A stretch of DNA of 64,000 nucleotides from Diadema setosum (Eukaryota; Echinodermata; Echinoidea; Diadematoida; Diadematidae). The stretch spans positions 18,419,239 through 18,483,238 of the forward strand of contig CM067067.1 of assembly GCA_033980235.1 (NCBI GenBank), in the 5' to 3' direction. Positions within the stretch are counted from its first letter, which is position 1; each line of letters starts with the position of its first letter. The notes below the pieces were generated by a model. It was not told the DNA's origin and did not search any database. It was given only the letters and a program-made list of their open reading frames with translations. Below are positions 63,255 through 64,000 of the stretch, piece after piece. The position numbers and the translations under genes are program-made.

Positions 63255-63470
63255 TGAAATTCTCTTTATACTTTCGTTATATCGTTCTGCGCATATGACA
63301 TCATGCACTGTAGTAGTCTTTTCATCCACCAGTGACTGCTCAGATACTTTAAAAATTCATAACTTTAGAGAGGATCGTCCAATTTTCACCAAATTTTCTC
63401 TGATGTGTTCTACTAATATTGCTGCATTCACTCAGTCCACATGTATATGAGGGTGGACTTGTCCTTTTAA
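63255..63470 (-). mobile_element. Right arm of the split TTAAAGG foldback element
   Basis: Complement of the arm at 53567: TGCTGCATTCACTCAGTCC, AACACATCAGAG-type and GACTTGTCCTTTTAA, ending with TTAA at 63467-63470. Confidence 0.85.
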
Positions 63471-64000
63471 GTGGGTTTTACACGCTGATGAGTGATAGCA
63501 AACAGTCAAGCTTATTGCTACTTTGAAGTAAATGTGCTTGTCCATCCAGGAAATGCAACTTTTGAAAAGTAATATGCTCATACAGTGCATTGCCTGAAGT
63601 CATATTTGTAGTATGTAGTCACTATTCATGACGCATGCTCTTGTTCTGTATGAAACAAAACTAAAAAAGAAAAAAAGTCCCTCTTTGAATTTTTGGTTCA
63701 CACCAGGGATGAGACACAAATGACAGTGTGCTCAATTCAGTACAGCAAATAGAGAGATTGAAACAAGGAATCGAGGTGGGAAAACCTTGGGAAGGTATGA
63801 GTTTTTGAGAAAAAAAAAATCCCCCCCCCCCCCCCCGGTTATATTTGCTCATTTGGTAGCTTTACCTATTAAATAGGTAGATAAAGAGTGTCACATGGGA
63901 ACGTCACCTTTGCGTATCCACATAGAAGTCAAATTAGCAATCATTGCTGAGATTTTTTTGATAGTTCCACTTCACAGGGAATTGGTCTTTCTATGAATGT
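63471..64000 (+). other. Right edge of the window, intron 22
   Basis: A C run (63821-63836) after an A run, otherwise AT-rich. No SMARCC exon is visible. Confidence 0.6.

Overview
The window is eukaryotic genomic DNA. It is AT-rich, and it has long introns with GT...AG boundaries, many microsatellites and dense non-autonomous transposons. It carries most of one gene on the + strand, the ortholog of SMARCC1/SMARCC2 (BAF155/BAF170; Moira in flies, Swi3 in yeast), the scaffold subunit of SWI/SNF (BAF/PBAF) chromatin remodellers. I recognise 22 coding exons from 774 to 51863. Their phases fit at every junction (3,084 nt, 1,028 codons, no internal stop). The last exon seen ends in the middle of the C-terminal coiled coil, so the Gln/Pro-rich tail lies beyond the right edge. 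The host is probably a marine invertebrate deuterostome, and an echinoderm is my best guess. That rests on protein similarity plus the repeat style (GGTCAAAGGTCA-rich repeats, TTAAAGG-ended MITEs, TTCCGAA-rich repeats). The species is not identified.

Layout. 1-773: upstream DNA with repeated YY1-like CGCCATTTT motifs. 774-19688: exons 1-19 with introns of about 0.4-2 kb. These encode the N-terminal BRCT/chromo-like module, a basic NLS-like patch, the SWIRM domain (exons 12-15), the SANT domain (exon 17) and the conserved post-SANT segment (exons 18-19). 19689-39083: a 19.4-kb intron filled with mobile elements. 39084-40486: exons 20-21, an acidic linker with two polyglutamine runs and an alanine-rich end. 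40487-51728: an 11.2-kb intron. 51729-51863: exon 22, the coiled coil. 51864-64000: the start of a further intron of more than 12 kb, with a nested set of insertions that includes a LINE with an intact 1,006-codon endonuclease/reverse-transcriptase ORF on the - strand.

The non-coding content is the unusual part. Four long repeats (about 6.6-7.3, 21.8-23.0, 32.0-33.3 and 33.3-35.9 kb) are built from units of about 145-158 bp carrying GGTCAAAGGTCA. Three of them also have short subterminal inverted repeats and end in CTAG or CTAC, two just after a short hairpin. This suggests non-autonomous Helitron/Helentron-like (HINE-type) elements. At least eight MITEs from several sequence families share TTAAAGG ends. 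A piggyBac-like MITE has TTAA/CCCTA ends and paired G-run/C-run palindromes. A mariner-like element keeps only its transposase DNA-binding domain between TIRs of about 200 bp. Other TA-, TTA- and foldback-type MITEs are present. In the last intron, two inverted arms 9.9 kb apart (53567 and 63470) look like the ends of one TTAAAGG element now enclosing the LINE, a 1.6-kb TIR element and a 71-bp minisatellite.

No tRNA, rRNA or CRISPR was seen, and no second cellular gene was recognised.
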